Source: Chitinophaga rhizophila (GTDB lineage: Bacteria; Bacteroidota; Bacteroidia; Chitinophagales; Chitinophagaceae). Taken from it: a DNA stretch of 64,000 bases. This document shows positions 1 through 7,774 of this stretch, in pieces. How positions within the stretch are numbered: the stretch's first letter is position 1; every line of letters begins with the position of its first letter. The notes below the pieces were generated by a model. The model was given only the letters and a program-made list of their open reading frames with translations, had not been told where the DNA came from and searched no databases. The stretch spans positions 248,001-312,000 of the forward strand of contig NZ_JAICCF010000004.1 in assembly GCF_019492185.1 (NCBI RefSeq). The letters run 5' to 3'. Made by a program: the position numbers and the translations under genes.

Positions 1-881
1 GAGGGGCCTTCAGGTTGTTTAACAAAGTCTACCAGAAGTTCGGTATTAAAGTCACCTATGTCGATACTTCTGATGAACAGGCTATCTTCAATGCCATTAC
101 GCCCAAAACGAAACTGATATGGCTGGAAACGCCGACCAATCCAACACTGAAAATATCCAATATTGCTGCTATTGCTAAAATAGCCCAGGCCAGCAAATGC
201 CTCTTCTGTGTAGACAATACCTTCGCTTCTCCCGTACTACAGCAGCCTTTGACACTAGGTGCAGACATTGTTATTCATAGCGCTACCAAATACCTGGGCG
301 GCCACAGTGACCTGATTGCCGGTGTGGTAGTCACAAAAACGCCGGAACTGGGTGCGGAAATCAAGTTTTACCAGAATGCCTGCGGCGCTATCCTGTCGCC
401 ATTTGACAGCTTTTTGCTGATCCGTGGTATAGAAACGCTGCACCTGCGTGTCAGACAGCACTGTAGTAATGCACAGCGGGTAGCAGAACACCTTGCCGCT
501 CATCCTTTGGTGGATAAAGTCTTTTATCCGGGTCTACCTTCACATCCGGGACATGAAATTGCCAGGCAGCAATCAAAAGGATTTGGCGGTATCGTATCCT
601 TTACCTTGAAAGATGATACGGAAGCGGCGGCGCTGGCCTTCGTAACGGCGACGCAGTATTTCAAGCTTGCAGAAAGCCTTGGCGGTATTAAGAGTTTGTT
701 ATGTCATCCTGCCGGCATGACCCACAAATCCATCCCTGATGAAACCCGCAGAGCCGCCGGTGTAGCGGATAGCCTGATCCGTTTGTCCGTTGGCCTGGAA
801 GAACCTGAAGACCTCCTTTCAGACCTTGATCTTGCCTTTCATAAAATTCAGCAGGCGGCCGTCCCTGTTTTAAGTATATAG
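1..881 (+). CDS. Cystathionine gamma-synthase/beta-lyase family PLP enzyme (5'-truncated)
   Basis: C-terminal two-thirds of a Cys/Met-metabolism PLP-dependent enzyme. These enzymes act in the cytoplasm in trans-sulfuration, making or cleaving cystathionine or related thioethers. The reading frame is open from the first bases of the window (residues GAFRLFNKVY), so the real start lies upstream. The in-frame TTG at position 15 is not a start. The family signature HSATKYLGGHSD contains the Schiff-base lysine, at codon 288-290. CVDNTFASP matches the aspartate that contacts the pyridine nitrogen, and the C-terminal SLGGIKSLLCHPAGMTH is typical of the family. Cystathionine gamma-synthase, beta-lyase and gamma-lyase cannot be told apart from this fragment. 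Confidence 0.93.
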   Translation, partial: GAFRLFNKVYQKFGIKVTYVDTSDEQAIFNAITPKTKLIWLETPTNPTLKISNIAAIAKIAQASKCLFCVDNTFASPVLQQPLTLGADIVIHSATKYLGGHSDLIAGVVVTKTPELGAEIKFYQNACGAILSPFDSFLLIRGIETLHLRVRQHCSNAQRVAEHLAAHPLVDKVFYPGLPSHPGHEIARQQSKGFGGIVSFTLKDDTEAAALAFVTATQYFKLAESLGGIKSLLCHPAGMTHKSIPDETRRAAGVADSLIRLSVGLEEPEDLLSDLDLAFHKIQQAAVPVLSI

Positions 882-929
882 TTTCGTAGTTTGCAGTTTC
901 TGGTGATCCAGAATTGCAAATTGTTAACT

Positions 930-2249
930 ATGCTTAAACTGGTAATTTTCAGTGTTTGCCTGTCCGCTATATCTTTGTGTACCAACGCGCAACAGCAAAC
1001 TTCTTACATAATACAAGATGTTACTTTGATTGACGGGAGCGGGGGAGAAGCCCGTTCCCATGTCAGTCTGGTAATCAAAGACGATACCATCGCTGCCATA
1101 CTGCCCGCCGGCACCAACTATCCCATTAAGGGCACGGAGGAAATTAACGGTAGCGGTAAGACGATCATGCCGCTGATGGTAGATGCACACTGCCATGTCG
1201 GTTTGCTGAAAGGCACTTCTATCGGTGCACAGCATTTCACCCCTGATAATGTATCCCGCCAGCTTGTCCAATACCTCCAATACGGTGTAGGTACCGTATT
1301 AAGCCTGGGTACCGACCAGCCTAACGGTTTCCTTCTGCGTGACGCTTCCCGGGCAGAGATGCTGGGTGGCGCTTCCTATTACACCGCGGGTTTCGGCTTT
1401 GGCGCACCCCGTGGGGTACCGCCTGTTGCCTTCGGCCCCAGTATTCTGCGGCCCGGCAGTGCTGATGAAGCCCTCCAGCAGATGAGAAACCTTGTTACAC
1501 TCAAACCTGACTTTGTTAAAATATGGGTAGACGGCTCGCCCCGTATGCTGCCTGAGATTTACAGGGTGATCATAGCAGAAGCACACCTCCACAATATCAA
1601 AGTAGCCGCACACGTTTACTACCTGGAAGATGCCCGTCAGCTGGTGGACGCCGGTATAGATGTACTGGCACACAGCATACGTGACCAGGAAGTGGACGAT
1701 GCACTCATTCATGCAATGAAGCAGAAAAATGTCTGCTATATTCCTACGCTTTGTATAGAAGAATTTGGCTTATCCTATGGCGCAAGTAACCCCGGATGGT
1801 TCACCGATCCTTTTTTTATGCGCTCGCTCGAACCGGGCGTATGGGACCTGCTGAACAGTGATACCTACCGCAAACAACAGCAAGACGACAAAGAAAAAGA
1901 TCGTAAGATCAAGGCCTTTGCTATGGCTAAAAGAAACCTGCAGAAGCTGGATAGTGCAGGCGTCGTTATTGCCATGGGTACCGATTCCGGCGCGCAGCCG
2001 GTACGCGCACAGGGCTTTTCTGAACACCGGGAACTGCAACTGATGACAGAAGCAGGCATTCCTGTGCTGAAGGCCATCAGCTATGCTACCCATCAGGGTG
2101 CAGTGCTGTTAGGAATAGATAAACAAACAGGCGCATTGCAGCCTGGCAAAAAAGCGGATTTTATGCTGCTGGATGCAGATCCGCAACTGGATGTCAGGGC
2201 GACACAAAGTATCAGCGGCATCTGGAAGAATGGGAAACAGATACAGTAA
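930..2249 (+). CDS. Secreted metal-dependent amidohydrolase (imidazolonepropionase/prolidase-like)
   Basis: Amidohydrolase-superfamily TIM-barrel hydrolase of 439 residues, probably periplasmic, with unknown substrate (dipeptidase, prolidase and imidazolonepropionase relatives share this architecture). Metal ligands are visible in order: VDAHCHVG (H87, H89), a candidate carboxylated lysine in DFVKIWVDG (K197), AAHVYYL (H228), LAHSIRD (H248) and MGTDSGAQP (D352). I chose the ATG at 930 because it gives a clean signal peptide (MLKLVIFSVCLSAISLC, then TNAQ). An in-frame start at 891 adds 13 unrelated residues. It lies 48 bp behind the PLP enzyme and 39 bp before the next gene on the same strand, so co-transcription is possible. 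Confidence 0.88.
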   Translation: MLKLVIFSVCLSAISLCTNAQQQTSYIIQDVTLIDGSGGEARSHVSLVIKDDTIAAILPAGTNYPIKGTEEINGSGKTIMPLMVDAHCHVGLLKGTSIGAQHFTPDNVSRQLVQYLQYGVGTVLSLGTDQPNGFLLRDASRAEMLGGASYYTAGFGFGAPRGVPPVAFGPSILRPGSADEALQQMRNLVTLKPDFVKIWVDGSPRMLPEIYRVIIAEAHLHNIKVAAHVYYLEDARQLVDAGIDVLAHSIRDQEVDDALIHAMKQKNVCYIPTLCIEEFGLSYGASNPGWFTDPFFMRSLEPGVWDLLNSDTYRKQQQDDKEKDRKIKAFAMAKRNLQKLDSAGVVIAMGTDSGAQPVRAQGFSEHRELQLMTEAGIPVLKAISYATHQGAVLLGIDKQTGALQPGKKADFMLLDADPQLDVRATQSISGIWKNGKQIQ

Positions 2250-2288
2250 TCAAAAGAAGGGCGTAGCCAACACGCCTGTATGTAAGAT

Positions 2289-3587
2289 ATGAGATCAGCA
2301 TTAAACATCGGTCTATGCCTGTTGCTGTCGTTCATGACATTGACCGGATATGGGCAGACAAGGAAGAAAAAAACAACAAAAGCAAAACCGAAGGCCAAAA
2401 CAACGGCTACAAGGGCAGTGGGACCTGCCTACTCCGCCACACAACAATTGCAGGTCAGGAAGTCTTTCTTTCTGCTGTACATCCTGGAAAGAAAAGGCCC
2501 TGCACATGACCTGATTGTTAAAAACACAACGTTGAACGCGATCGCCCGTGAACGGCAGCTCCGCCTGACTAACGCCTACAGCCAATGCGCCGACGCCGCC
2601 TGTATCAGCGAAGCGCTGCGCTGGACAGAAGCCGAGATCCGCGAAACAAGCGATGAACTGAAAAAACTGGCGATGTCTGACAATGGCCTTGCCGCGTTGG
2701 TAGAACGCCTCAAAATTGAATCCCGGTACCCTGTCTACAACAATGATGCAGACACTACCTTCATCCGGAAAGCATGGGAAGACGTAGCCACCGGCATGAA
2801 CCATATTTTCAAAGTATACCTGGCCGGCAAACCGCCCCGCTACCCGAAAATTGATTCTATCTCTTTCCGCCCTACAGACCCGGTTTTTGTACAACGCGTG
2901 AAAACTGCAACGCAGCAGGTCCTTGCGGTAGGTGCTGGCAACACCTTCTTCAAACAGCCCCTGCTAAGTGCGCTGAAAGCACTGGAAATCAATGGCAGGG
3001 ATGAGGCAGTGCGCTATGAGCCTTTGTATAAAGGCAACAATGCAGCCCCATTCGCCAAGTCGAGAAGAATATACTGGAATGCATATAAATACAGCGCGAT
3101 ACTGGTACCAGGAAGCGGTCCGGGTAAGCCCGGCCGGTCAATAGACAGCATGGGTGCCTACCGTTGCGGACTGGCAGCAGAACAGTACAAACAGCGGTTA
3201 GCGCCTTTTATTATCGTTTCCGGCGGACATGTACACCCGTACAAGACACCGTTCTGCGAAGCTATCGAAATGAAGAAATACCTGGTCGGTAAACTGGGCG
3301 TGCCTGATAGTGCTGTCATCATTGAGCCACATGCCAGACATACTACCACCAATATCAGGAATGCGGTAAGGCTGACATATCTCTTCAATATGCCATCTAC
3401 CAAACCAATGCTGATCGTATCAGACTCGTTTCAGTCGCTGGCAATTGAAAAGATGGCCATCCGTTTTATCAATGAACTGGGCTATCTGCCTTACAACGGA
3501 CTGGAACGAAGAAGTAATACAGAGAATGTGATCAGGCCTGACCTGCGGGCATGGCAGCAGGATCCTGAAGATCCGCTCGATCCTTAA
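2289..3587 (+). CDS. YdcF/SanA-like DUF218 family protein with N-terminal extension
   Basis: 432 residues. The C-terminal half (about residues 255-420) is a DUF218 (YdcF/SanA/ElyC) domain: SAILVPGSGP, then FIIVSGGHVHPY, an acidic EAIEMKKYL helix, EPHARHTTTNIRNA and PMLIVSDSFQS. These are the nucleotide-like Rossmann motifs of the family. Relatives in Proteobacteria affect cell-envelope integrity, but their biochemical activity is not established. The N-terminus looks like a signal peptide (MRSALNIGLCLLLSFMTLTG) followed by a Lys-rich linker, so the protein is probably exported. The roughly 200-residue region before DUF218 is not recognised. The 3' end overlaps the convergent symporter gene by 56 bp. 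Confidence 0.8.
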   Translation: MRSALNIGLCLLLSFMTLTGYGQTRKKKTTKAKPKAKTTATRAVGPAYSATQQLQVRKSFFLLYILERKGPAHDLIVKNTTLNAIARERQLRLTNAYSQCADAACISEALRWTEAEIRETSDELKKLAMSDNGLAALVERLKIESRYPVYNNDADTTFIRKAWEDVATGMNHIFKVYLAGKPPRYPKIDSISFRPTDPVFVQRVKTATQQVLAVGAGNTFFKQPLLSALKALEINGRDEAVRYEPLYKGNNAAPFAKSRRIYWNAYKYSAILVPGSGPGKPGRSIDSMGAYRCGLAAEQYKQRLAPFIIVSGGHVHPYKTPFCEAIEMKKYLVGKLGVPDSAVIIEPHARHTTTNIRNAVRLTYLFNMPSTKPMLIVSDSFQSLAIEKMAIRFINELGYLPYNGLERRSNTENVIRPDLRAWQQDPEDPLDP

Positions 3588-4794
3588 GCCAGTTCTTACC
3601 CTTCATCACCCTGGTTACCATCATGGCGGCTACTGTATCTCCGGTGGCATTCAGAATGGTAGCCAGGGGATCAACCAGGGTGCCAATTACCATCACAGCA
3701 GGTAATGCTTCTATCGGAAAACCATATACAGACATCACCAGCAGCTCCCCTATATACCCCCCGTTAGGAATCCCCCCTTCCACAATACTTACAATAACGG
3801 TAACACCCAGCGCCAGCAATACTGTATCGACGCCTGTCAGCGGACGGTTAAACATGGCAAATACAACACCTATTTTAATGATGGAGGAAATACTGGAACC
3901 ATCCTTATGGAGGGATGCGCCTAATGGTACCACCACATTGCCGATATGTTCCGGCACACCCATACGCTGCGCACCAGTCAGATTAGCCGGTATAGTAGCA
4001 ATGCTGCTGCAGGAGCCGAGCGCTGTAAAAGTGGGAATAAGGTTATTTTTCCAATAGATCCTTACACCAGCAACGCCACCAGCCAGAAAAGCATATACAC
4101 TGAAAATTACGATGAAGTAGAATAGTCCGAAGCCATAGTACACCGCCATCGAGCTGGCGTAGGTGCCGAATAGCTGAGGGCCCAGCGTACCTACCTGGTA
4201 GGCAAAGTAAGCGCCGAGACCAACCGGTCCCAGTACCATGATAATGTCCAGCAGGGACTTCATAACTTCATTGCCCGAATGAAGGAAGTTGCGGAAGGCT
4301 TTACCGGCATCTCCGGCTTTGAGTGCAGCAAATCCTGTCAGGGCAGAGAAGATAATAAATGGGAGCATGTTTTTGCGGGATAGCAGCTCAAAGAACTCGC
4401 CCGTGGTCAGCAGCCTGACAATCTGTTGCCCGAAACCTTCCGGTTTCAGCTGGTCTTCTGCCGGGAAAGTACCAGGCGCAACCGCTTTCAGCGGGAATAT
4501 CCATACAGCAACAATGGTCAGAAATGCAGATACCACTACAGTGCCCAGAAAGACCATGCTCATCACCGAAATGACGCGTCCGAGTTTTTGTCCGGGGTCG
4601 ATGTTAGCGATTGCAGAGGAGATGGCGAAAAATACCAGGGGGATGACCGCCGTGAAGAGCAGGTTAAGAAAGATATCGCCAATGGGCTTGATCACTTCCA
4701 CCTGTTTACCAAAGATCAGTCCGAGGATGCTGCCGGCAATGATACCGCCGAGGAGGGTGAGCAGGCTGCTATAGTTTTTAAGAATGTTCCGCAT
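3532..4794 (-). CDS. Dicarboxylate/amino acid:cation symporter (DAACS family)
   Basis: Inner-membrane Na+ or H+ symporter for dicarboxylates or acidic amino acids (GltP/DctA/GltPh fold), 420 residues. Eight hydrophobic helices are evident. Family motifs are the serine-rich hairpin region GSCSSIATIPANL, the helix-7 stretch ASLHKDGSSISSIIKIGVVFAMFN (abridged reading) and DPLATILNATGDTVAAMM in the substrate-binding region. I took the ATG at 4794 rather than 4842: it begins directly with the TM1-leading sequence, and a perfect minus-7 box lies 6 bp upstream. Its end overlaps the YdcF-like gene tail on the other strand. Confidence 0.92.
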   Translation of the reverse strand: MRNILKNYSSLLTLLGGIIAGSILGLIFGKQVEVIKPIGDIFLNLLFTAVIPLVFFAISSAIANIDPGQKLGRVISVMSMVFLGTVVVSAFLTIVAVWIFPLKAVAPGTFPAEDQLKPEGFGQQIVRLLTTGEFFELLSRKNMLPFIIFSALTGFAALKAGDAGKAFRNFLHSGNEVMKSLLDIIMVLGPVGLGAYFAYQVGTLGPQLFGTYASSMAVYYGFGLFYFIVIFSVYAFLAGGVAGVRIYWKNNLIPTFTALGSCSSIATIPANLTGAQRMGVPEHIGNVVVPLGASLHKDGSSISSIIKIGVVFAMFNRPLTGVDTVLLALGVTVIVSIVEGGIPNGGYIGELLVMSVYGFPIEALPAVMVIGTLVDPLATILNATGDTVAAMMVTRVMKGKNWLKDRADLQDPAAMPAGQA

Positions 4795-4800
4795 AGGGGT

Positions 4801-4808
4801 CAAATATA
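4801..4808 (-). promoter_or_regulatory. Bacteroidota minus-7 box TATATTTG of the symporter gene
   Basis: Perfect TAnnTTTG on the minus strand, ending 6 bp before the ATG at 4794. If transcription starts at the usual distance the mRNA is leaderless or nearly so. I see no convincing minus-33 TTTG. Confidence 0.5.
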
Positions 4809-4978
4809 TTGAAAAGTCTACTTTATCTGCTGGCCGGGTCATGGCTATTTAGGGGCAGGTGGCAGTATAAGCTGGTAGCTGTCTCGCTATGATAGGGGGA
4901 TAAGTGTGAATACAACAAGCACCAGTTGCACATCATTTTCCCTTTCCGGATAGGTGTTTTCAGACATTGAAAAATTTA

Positions 4979-4995
4979 ATTGTAAAATTGACATT
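4979..4995 (+). promoter_or_regulatory. AraR-type operator, orphan site
   Basis: ATTGTA-N5-GACATT, an imperfect inverted repeat. Together with its flanks it shares 20 of 21 bases with the site in front of araR at 6784. It stands ahead of an unassigned transcription unit that ends at the terminator at 5288. AraR binding is inferred from motif sharing with the ara locus. Confidence 0.55.
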
Positions 4996-4999
4996 TATA

Positions 5000-5287
5000 C
5001 TTAACTTGCAGTTACTAGCAGATGTCTTTGCCAAGATTGAGAACCCGGTTATTCCACCGTTATCGAAGACTAATCCGCAGGCAATACATTCATCAGATTT
5101 ATTCAGACATAACAACTGTCAGTTGCAGTACCAACGGAGCAATTTGCATATTGTGCGATAGCCAGGTGTGTGCCTGGTGGTATAGCAGCATACAATATAT
5201 CATCATAAGGTTTCTGCGCGCTGCATGCAATTTCCCAGTAATTTTTGCCGCATGTAGCCGATTCAATAACGTGAACTAGATCGGCGG
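5000..5287 (+). other. Unassigned short transcription unit; possible degraded peptide-precursor gene or small RNA
   Basis: This stretch is bounded by an operator-like element (4979-4995) and a strong intrinsic terminator (5288-5320), so it is probably transcribed. The longest frame (5022-5279, 85 codons) ends directly before the terminator. It has no recognisable domain but contains a Cys-rich stretch, CSTNGAICILCDSQVCAWW. A second frame from a TTG at 4967 gives a hydrophobic N-terminus with LNLQLLADVFAKIEN, then stops at 5161. Leader-like and core-like sequence lie in different frames, which would fit a frameshifted RiPP precursor. A non-coding RNA is equally possible. I cannot assign a function. 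Confidence 0.3.
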
Positions 5288-5325
5288 AGGTCGAACTCAT
5301 TCGACCTTCTCTTTTTTTTATATTG
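5288..5325 (+). terminator. Intrinsic terminator of the 5.0-5.3 kb unit
   Basis: AGGTCGA - 6 nt loop - TCGACCT stem followed by TCTCTTTTTTTTAT. This is a textbook Rho-independent terminator on the plus strand with no recognised gene immediately upstream. Confidence 0.8.
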
Positions 5326-5554
5326 GGTTATCATATCTGACCAGCCGCAGTTCGCTGGCAACTAAACTTTTCTTCTTTAGCTAAGCCGGTGTTATCAGGC
5401 TGGCAAATTACAGCCCGGTGTGCAGAACGGGCCTTCGGCAATCGCGCGTTAGCTATCTTCTACGTATCTGTCAAAAAAACACATCGCAATAGCCTCGTAC
5501 ATGCTGTTGACAGTCATCTGTCAATTTCCGCTTTCCTCTTCATATAAATGCAAC
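5326..5554. other. Intergenic stretch without a recognised gene
   Basis: No open frame with coding character. Two short hairpins are visible (CCAGC-N9-GCTGG near 5341 and GCCCG-N9-CGGGC near 5412). Nothing else could be supported. Confidence 0.5.
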
Positions 5555-5625
5555 ACCAACAGGTCACCAAAAGGGCACTTCAATATCCCTTCGATATTGA
5601 GGTGCCCTTTTGGTGACCTGTTGGT
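5555..5625. repeat. Long intergenic palindrome, copy 1 (33-bp stem)
   Basis: Left arm 5555-5587 and right arm 5593-5625 pair over 33 positions, with a single G-U pair and a 5-nt loop. A second copy at 43313-43385 has the same core (AGGTCAC ... GGGCACTT) but differs at two stem positions where both partners changed together. This is a dispersed palindromic repeat of REP-like type. It is non-coding and lies 110 bp before a HAD hydrolase gene. Confidence 0.85.
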
Positions 5626-5702
5626 AACGGGATGGATTGAAACATAAGTGATTGATTGACAATGTAAATAGCCTGTTTCGGACCACTCTACAGCTAAATT
5701 GT

Positions 5703-5710
5703 TAGTTTTG
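5703..5710 (+). promoter_or_regulatory. Minus-7 box TAGTTTTG of the HAD hydrolase gene
   Basis: Perfect TAnnTTTG, 25 bp before the ATG at 5736. A partial TTTCG at 5676 lies near the minus-33 position. Confidence 0.5.
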
Positions 5711-5735
5711 GACCTGCAAATCGTAAAACAGGCAT

Positions 5736-6392
5736 ATGAAAAAGGCATTTATTTTCGACATGAACGGCACAATGATCGATGATATGGAATATCATCTGGA
5801 GGGCTGGTTTAACATTCTGAATGATGACCTGGGCGCAGGTATGACCCGGGCAGCGGTAAAGAAGGAGATGTATGGTAAGAACCAGGAGCTGCTGGTCCGT
5901 ATATTCGGAAAGGACCGTTTTACCGAGGCGGAGATGGACGAATTATCGATGGAGAAGGAGCGCAGGTATCAGCAGGCGTACCTGCCGCATTTACGCCTGA
6001 TACCAGGCTTGCAGGAGTTCCTGGAAGTGGCCGATAAAGCTGGTATCCTGATGGGTATTGGTACCGCTGCGATTCCTTTCAACGTAGACTTTGCACTGGA
6101 TAATTTACATATCCGTCATCATTTCAAAAGTATTGTTACTGCGAATGACGTAGCCACCAGTAAGCCAAACCCCGAAGTGTTTCTGAAGGCTGCGGAGGAA
6201 CTGGGTATATCCCCTGCGGATTGCATCGTGTTTGAAGATGCGCCGAAAGGAGTGGAGGCTGCCGCTAACGCAGGTATGAAGGCTGTCGTGCTGACTACTA
6301 TGCATACCCGTGAGGAGTTCAGTGACTTTGATAATATACTCACCTTTGTGCCCGATTATACCACGCTCAGGCCGGAAGAGTTATTCAGGTAG
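5736..6392 (+). CDS. HAD-superfamily hydrolase, beta-phosphoglucomutase-like, with Asn in motif I
   Basis: Cytoplasmic HAD subfamily IA protein of 218 residues, resembling sugar-phosphate phosphatases and beta-phosphoglucomutase. Motif I reads FIFDMNGTMIDD: the nucleophile D8 is present, but the +2 general acid/base Asp is replaced by Asn (N10). Motif II is GIGTAA, motif III is the lysine in TSKPNPEVF, and motif IV is VFEDAPKGVEAAANAGM. The cap domain lies at about residues 18-85. The D-to-N change at +2 suggests altered or weakened phosphoryl transfer, although I recall similar motifs in other Bacteroidota proteins. Followed by a terminator at 6434. The substrate is unknown. Confidence 0.85.
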   Translation: MKKAFIFDMNGTMIDDMEYHLEGWFNILNDDLGAGMTRAAVKKEMYGKNQELLVRIFGKDRFTEAEMDELSMEKERRYQQAYLPHLRLIPGLQEFLEVADKAGILMGIGTAAIPFNVDFALDNLHIRHHFKSIVTANDVATSKPNPEVFLKAAEELGISPADCIVFEDAPKGVEAAANAGMKAVVLTTMHTREEFSDFDNILTFVPDYTTLRPEELFR

Positions 6393-6433
6393 GTAGGCAG
6401 GGGGTATGGTTTGCCGGTAGCATATCATTCATC

Positions 6434-6469
6434 TGAAAGGGCCTGGTCAGTGACCGGGCCTTTTTTTAT
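6434..6469 (+). terminator. Intrinsic terminator after the HAD gene
   Basis: AGGGCCTGGTCA / GTGACCGGGCCT hairpin followed directly by a run of seven T. Confidence 0.85.
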
Positions 6470-6783
6470 GAGGGCAGGGCTGGTTCACCAGGCAATAACG
6501 GGCATATCCGGTTGATGGTAATAGCGACGACAGCCCGACTGGTACAGCTGTTACAGCCGGTCCGGCTTCCAGAAAATACCCTTTCAGGCAGGTACAGATA
6601 ACCACTGCCGTACTATTACTGCACAGGCTTCCTGGTTTTTATCCCCCGCAGGCAGGCCATACTTTTTGAAATAAATGCCCGTTAATAGTGTTTCCCTGAC
6701 ACGTGGGGCATTCCTCTGAAACCGTTACTGGCAGGATGACTATAGCTTTTTATGACAGGGGAAGAACAATCCCTTAAAAAATA
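6470..6783. other. Intergenic stretch without a recognised gene
   Basis: About 310 bp between the HAD terminator and the araR operator. I see no coding frame, repeat or clear RNA structure. Confidence 0.5.
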
Positions 6784-6800
6784 ATTGTAGAATTGACATT
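6784..6800 (+). promoter_or_regulatory. AraR-type operator in front of araR
   Basis: ATTGTA-N5-GACATT inverted repeat, 100 bp before the araR start. It overlaps a TTGACA-like sequence, the arrangement expected for autoregulation. The same motif recurs at 4979 and, as its most symmetric form, at 7677. Confidence 0.65.
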
Positions 6801-6899
6801 TAAAGTTTTATATTGTGTGGAAATAAACAGTCTGAAGTATTATTTGCTGGCAATATCAGGACGGTGATTTATATTAGCGGAATTAAACTCCTGGAAAGT

Positions 6900-7604
6900 A
6901 TGACACGTTATTCCCGGCAAACCCGGATGCTGGTAGCTGTAGACTGTATTATTTTCGGTTTTGACGGACAGGATCTCAAGCTGTTGCTGATTAAGCGCGG
7001 TTTTGAGCCGGAGAAGGGAAAATGGAGCCTGATGGGAGGTTTCGTACAGCCTGATGAAGATCTCGAGCACGCAGCGGCCCGTACGCTGACAAAGCTAACA
7101 GGACTGGATGGGGTATACATGGAACAGTTAGCCGCTTTCGGTGGCCCTAACAGGGATCCGATGGAAAGAACACTATCTGTAGCCTATTTTGCCCTGATCG
7201 ACATCAATCAATACAAGCAGCAGATCACTGATGAGTACAAGGCTGAGTGGTTCCCGCTCAAAGATGCCCCCAGACTTATCTTTGACCATGCGCACATGGT
7301 GACCGAAGCCCAGGCAAGGTTACGTTACAAAGCGGCGATCCACCCGTTGTTGTTCGAACTACTGCCGACAAGGTTCACAATTCCCCAGCTGCAGATACTG
7401 TTTGAAGCAGTATATGACGCCGGCTTCGACAAACGCAATTTTAGCAGAAAGGTGTTATCTACCGGCTTGCTTGTCAAACAAAAAGAAAAAGAGAGGGCTA
7501 CTTCCAAAAGGGGAGCATTCTATTATAAGCTGGATAAAAGAAAGTACAGCGCGAAATTCCACGCCTTCCTCAATTTTGTTTCCGATCCGGGAAATCTGAA
7601 ATAA
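6900..7604 (+). CDS. araR: Nudix-related transcriptional regulator AraR (L-arabinose regulon)
   Basis: Transcription factor of the NrtR/AraR group: an N-terminal Nudix fold serving as ligand sensor and a C-terminal winged helix. The Nudix domain runs from about residue 10 to 145 (VDCIIFGFDGQ, WSLMGGFVQPDEDLEHAA), but the Nudix box lacks the catalytic REUXEE glutamates (ARTLTKLTG instead), as expected for a sensor and not a hydrolase. The winged helix is at about 160-230 and ends in the RGAFYYKLD wing. Bacteroides AraR of this family binds L-arabinose and represses ara genes; the araBDA operon directly downstream supports the same role here. I chose the ATG at 6900; the upstream start at 6813 adds residues unlike the family. 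Confidence 0.88.
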   Translation: MTRYSRQTRMLVAVDCIIFGFDGQDLKLLLIKRGFEPEKGKWSLMGGFVQPDEDLEHAAARTLTKLTGLDGVYMEQLAAFGGPNRDPMERTLSVAYFALIDINQYKQQITDEYKAEWFPLKDAPRLIFDHAHMVTEAQARLRYKAAIHPLLFELLPTRFTIPQLQILFEAVYDAGFDKRNFSRKVLSTGLLVKQKEKERATSKRGAFYYKLDKRKYSAKFHAFLNFVSDPGNLK

Positions 7605-7676
7605 GGCTCTTACTGATATGACGGTCACTGTTAATCCGGTGATAATCATATCAGCGTTTTTTTGCCTTGTTTTATA

Positions 7677-7693
7677 ATTGTCGATGTGACAAT
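7677..7693 (+). promoter_or_regulatory. AraR-type operator in front of araBDA
   Basis: ATTGTC-N5-GACAAT is a perfect 6+6 inverted repeat about 80 bp upstream of araB. It is the most symmetric of the three sites and defines the consensus ATTGTM-N5-GACAWT. Confidence 0.7.
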
Positions 7694-7774
7694 AAAGTTA
7701 AGCAACGATTATTCATCATTAAATAAGCTGCTGTTTGCTGCCTCCCGCGTAGCAGCATGCCAGTAACGTACGTT

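Noticed and set aside
1299..1712. 137-codon minus-strand ORF opposite the amidohydrolase
   Set aside because: Lies fully inside a gene with all metal-ligand motifs in frame; composition is typical of an antisense shadow.
3623..4812. Plus-strand ORFs of 128-161 codons opposite the symporter gene
   Set aside because: Antisense shadows of a well-supported membrane transporter, without domains of their own.
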